Below, piece after piece: positions 63,808-64,000 of a stretch of DNA of 64,000 nucleotides; the stretch's first letter is position 1; every line of letters begins with the position of its first letter. Both the position numbers and the translations under genes were made by a program. The notes beneath the pieces are model-generated. The model made no database searches. It saw only the letters and a list, made by a program, of their open reading frames with translations, and was not told where the DNA came from. The stretch comes from Caballeronia sp. TF1N1 (lineage in GTDB: Bacteria > Pseudomonadota > Gammaproteobacteria > Burkholderiales > Burkholderiaceae), in assembly GCF_022878925.1 (NCBI RefSeq), contig NZ_CP084626.1, positions 2,790,001 to 2,854,000 on the forward strand. The letters run 5' to 3'.

Positions 63808-64000
63808 ATGGAGCAGGCGCATCAACCGGCACGCCGGGCCTATGCCTTCGCATGGTCCGGCAACCGGAATCCCGAACGCGAGCAAGCCATGCTGCGTATC
63901 GGGATGGGAGCGGCAGTTCTGCTGGCTTATGCGGTGTATGCGTGGCGGCACCCTTCGGCCAACGCGTCGCTGATCACGCGGTTGATCGCGCTCTACGTGT
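63808..64000 (+). CDS. N-terminus of a membrane protein, possibly a sensor kinase
   Basis: Only 64 codons are in the window. The ATG at 63808 follows AGGGG. The start MEQAHQPARRAYAFAWSGNR is soluble; then come GMGAAVLLAYAVYAW and SLITRLIALYV, hydrophobic segments. This pattern fits multi-pass sensor proteins with an N-terminal membrane region, but no family can be fixed from so little. It is divergent from the Rieske gene. Confidence 0.5.
   Translation, partial: MEQAHQPARRAYAFAWSGNRNPEREQAMLRIGMGAAVLLAYAVYAWRHPSANASLITRLIALYV

Overview
The window is GC-rich chromosomal DNA of a beta-proteobacterium, most likely Burkholderia sensu lato (Burkholderia, Paraburkholderia or Caballeronia). The evidence is the flagellar gene order and proteins, the codon use, and the tandem glycine riboswitch in front of gcvTHP. 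The species cannot be fixed from sequence reading alone.

Positions 1-35728 hold most of the flagellar basal body, export and hook genes. In order these are: a partial FliK-like gene, fliT, fliS and fliE (minus); fliFGHIJK (plus); a three-gene cassette on the opposite strand (PAAR protein, glycine-zipper protein, small partner) that looks like a type VI secretion tip/effector/immunity unit; fliLMNOPQR (plus); a small lipoprotein gene; flgL and flgK; a ycgR-type brake; flgJIHGFEDCB (minus); flgA, flgM and flgN (plus); flhB and flhA (plus). The regulatory layout is readable. Four similar two-armed elements (fliE/fliF, fliL, flgB/flgA, flhB) look like FlhD4C2 operators for class II genes. Four sigma-28 promoters (fliST, flgKL, ycgR, flgM) mark class III genes.

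Positions 35751-38412 hold a two-gene module of unknown role. Its second gene (DUF1828/DUF1829-like) is split by a 1410-bp ISL3-family insertion sequence with an exact 8-bp target duplication. Positions 38565-46142 are serine/glycine catabolism: sdaA, an alginate-lyase-family gene, gcvP, gcvH and gcvT, with the tandem glycine riboswitch upstream of gcvT. Next come a HEPN-like small gene with its overlapping partner, a Gfo/Idh/MocA oxidoreductase, the helicase gene rep, a di-haem cytochrome c and tRNA-Arg(CCG).

Positions 52540-62596 form a glycan/acyl cluster. It holds a two-domain glycosyltransferase on the minus strand. Divergent from it, and tightly packed, are a sugar aminotransferase (DegT type), an AMP-forming acyl/aminoacyl ligase, two acyl carrier proteins, a KAS III-like synthase, two SDR reductases, a PglD/NeuD-like acyltransferase and an arylamine N-acetyltransferase-fold protein. 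The set reads as a pathway that builds an acyl or aminoacyl chain on a carrier protein and moves it onto the amino group of a nucleotide sugar, for a surface glycan or flagellin. The window ends with a Rieske oxygenase and the first codons of a membrane protein.

The best candidates for new biology are the PAAR/effector/immunity cassette between two flagellar operons, the ACP-based amino-sugar acylation cluster, and the HEPN/partner pair. The flgA region adds structured leader repeats, a long N-terminal extension with a repeated motif, and an in-frame 3' duplication.
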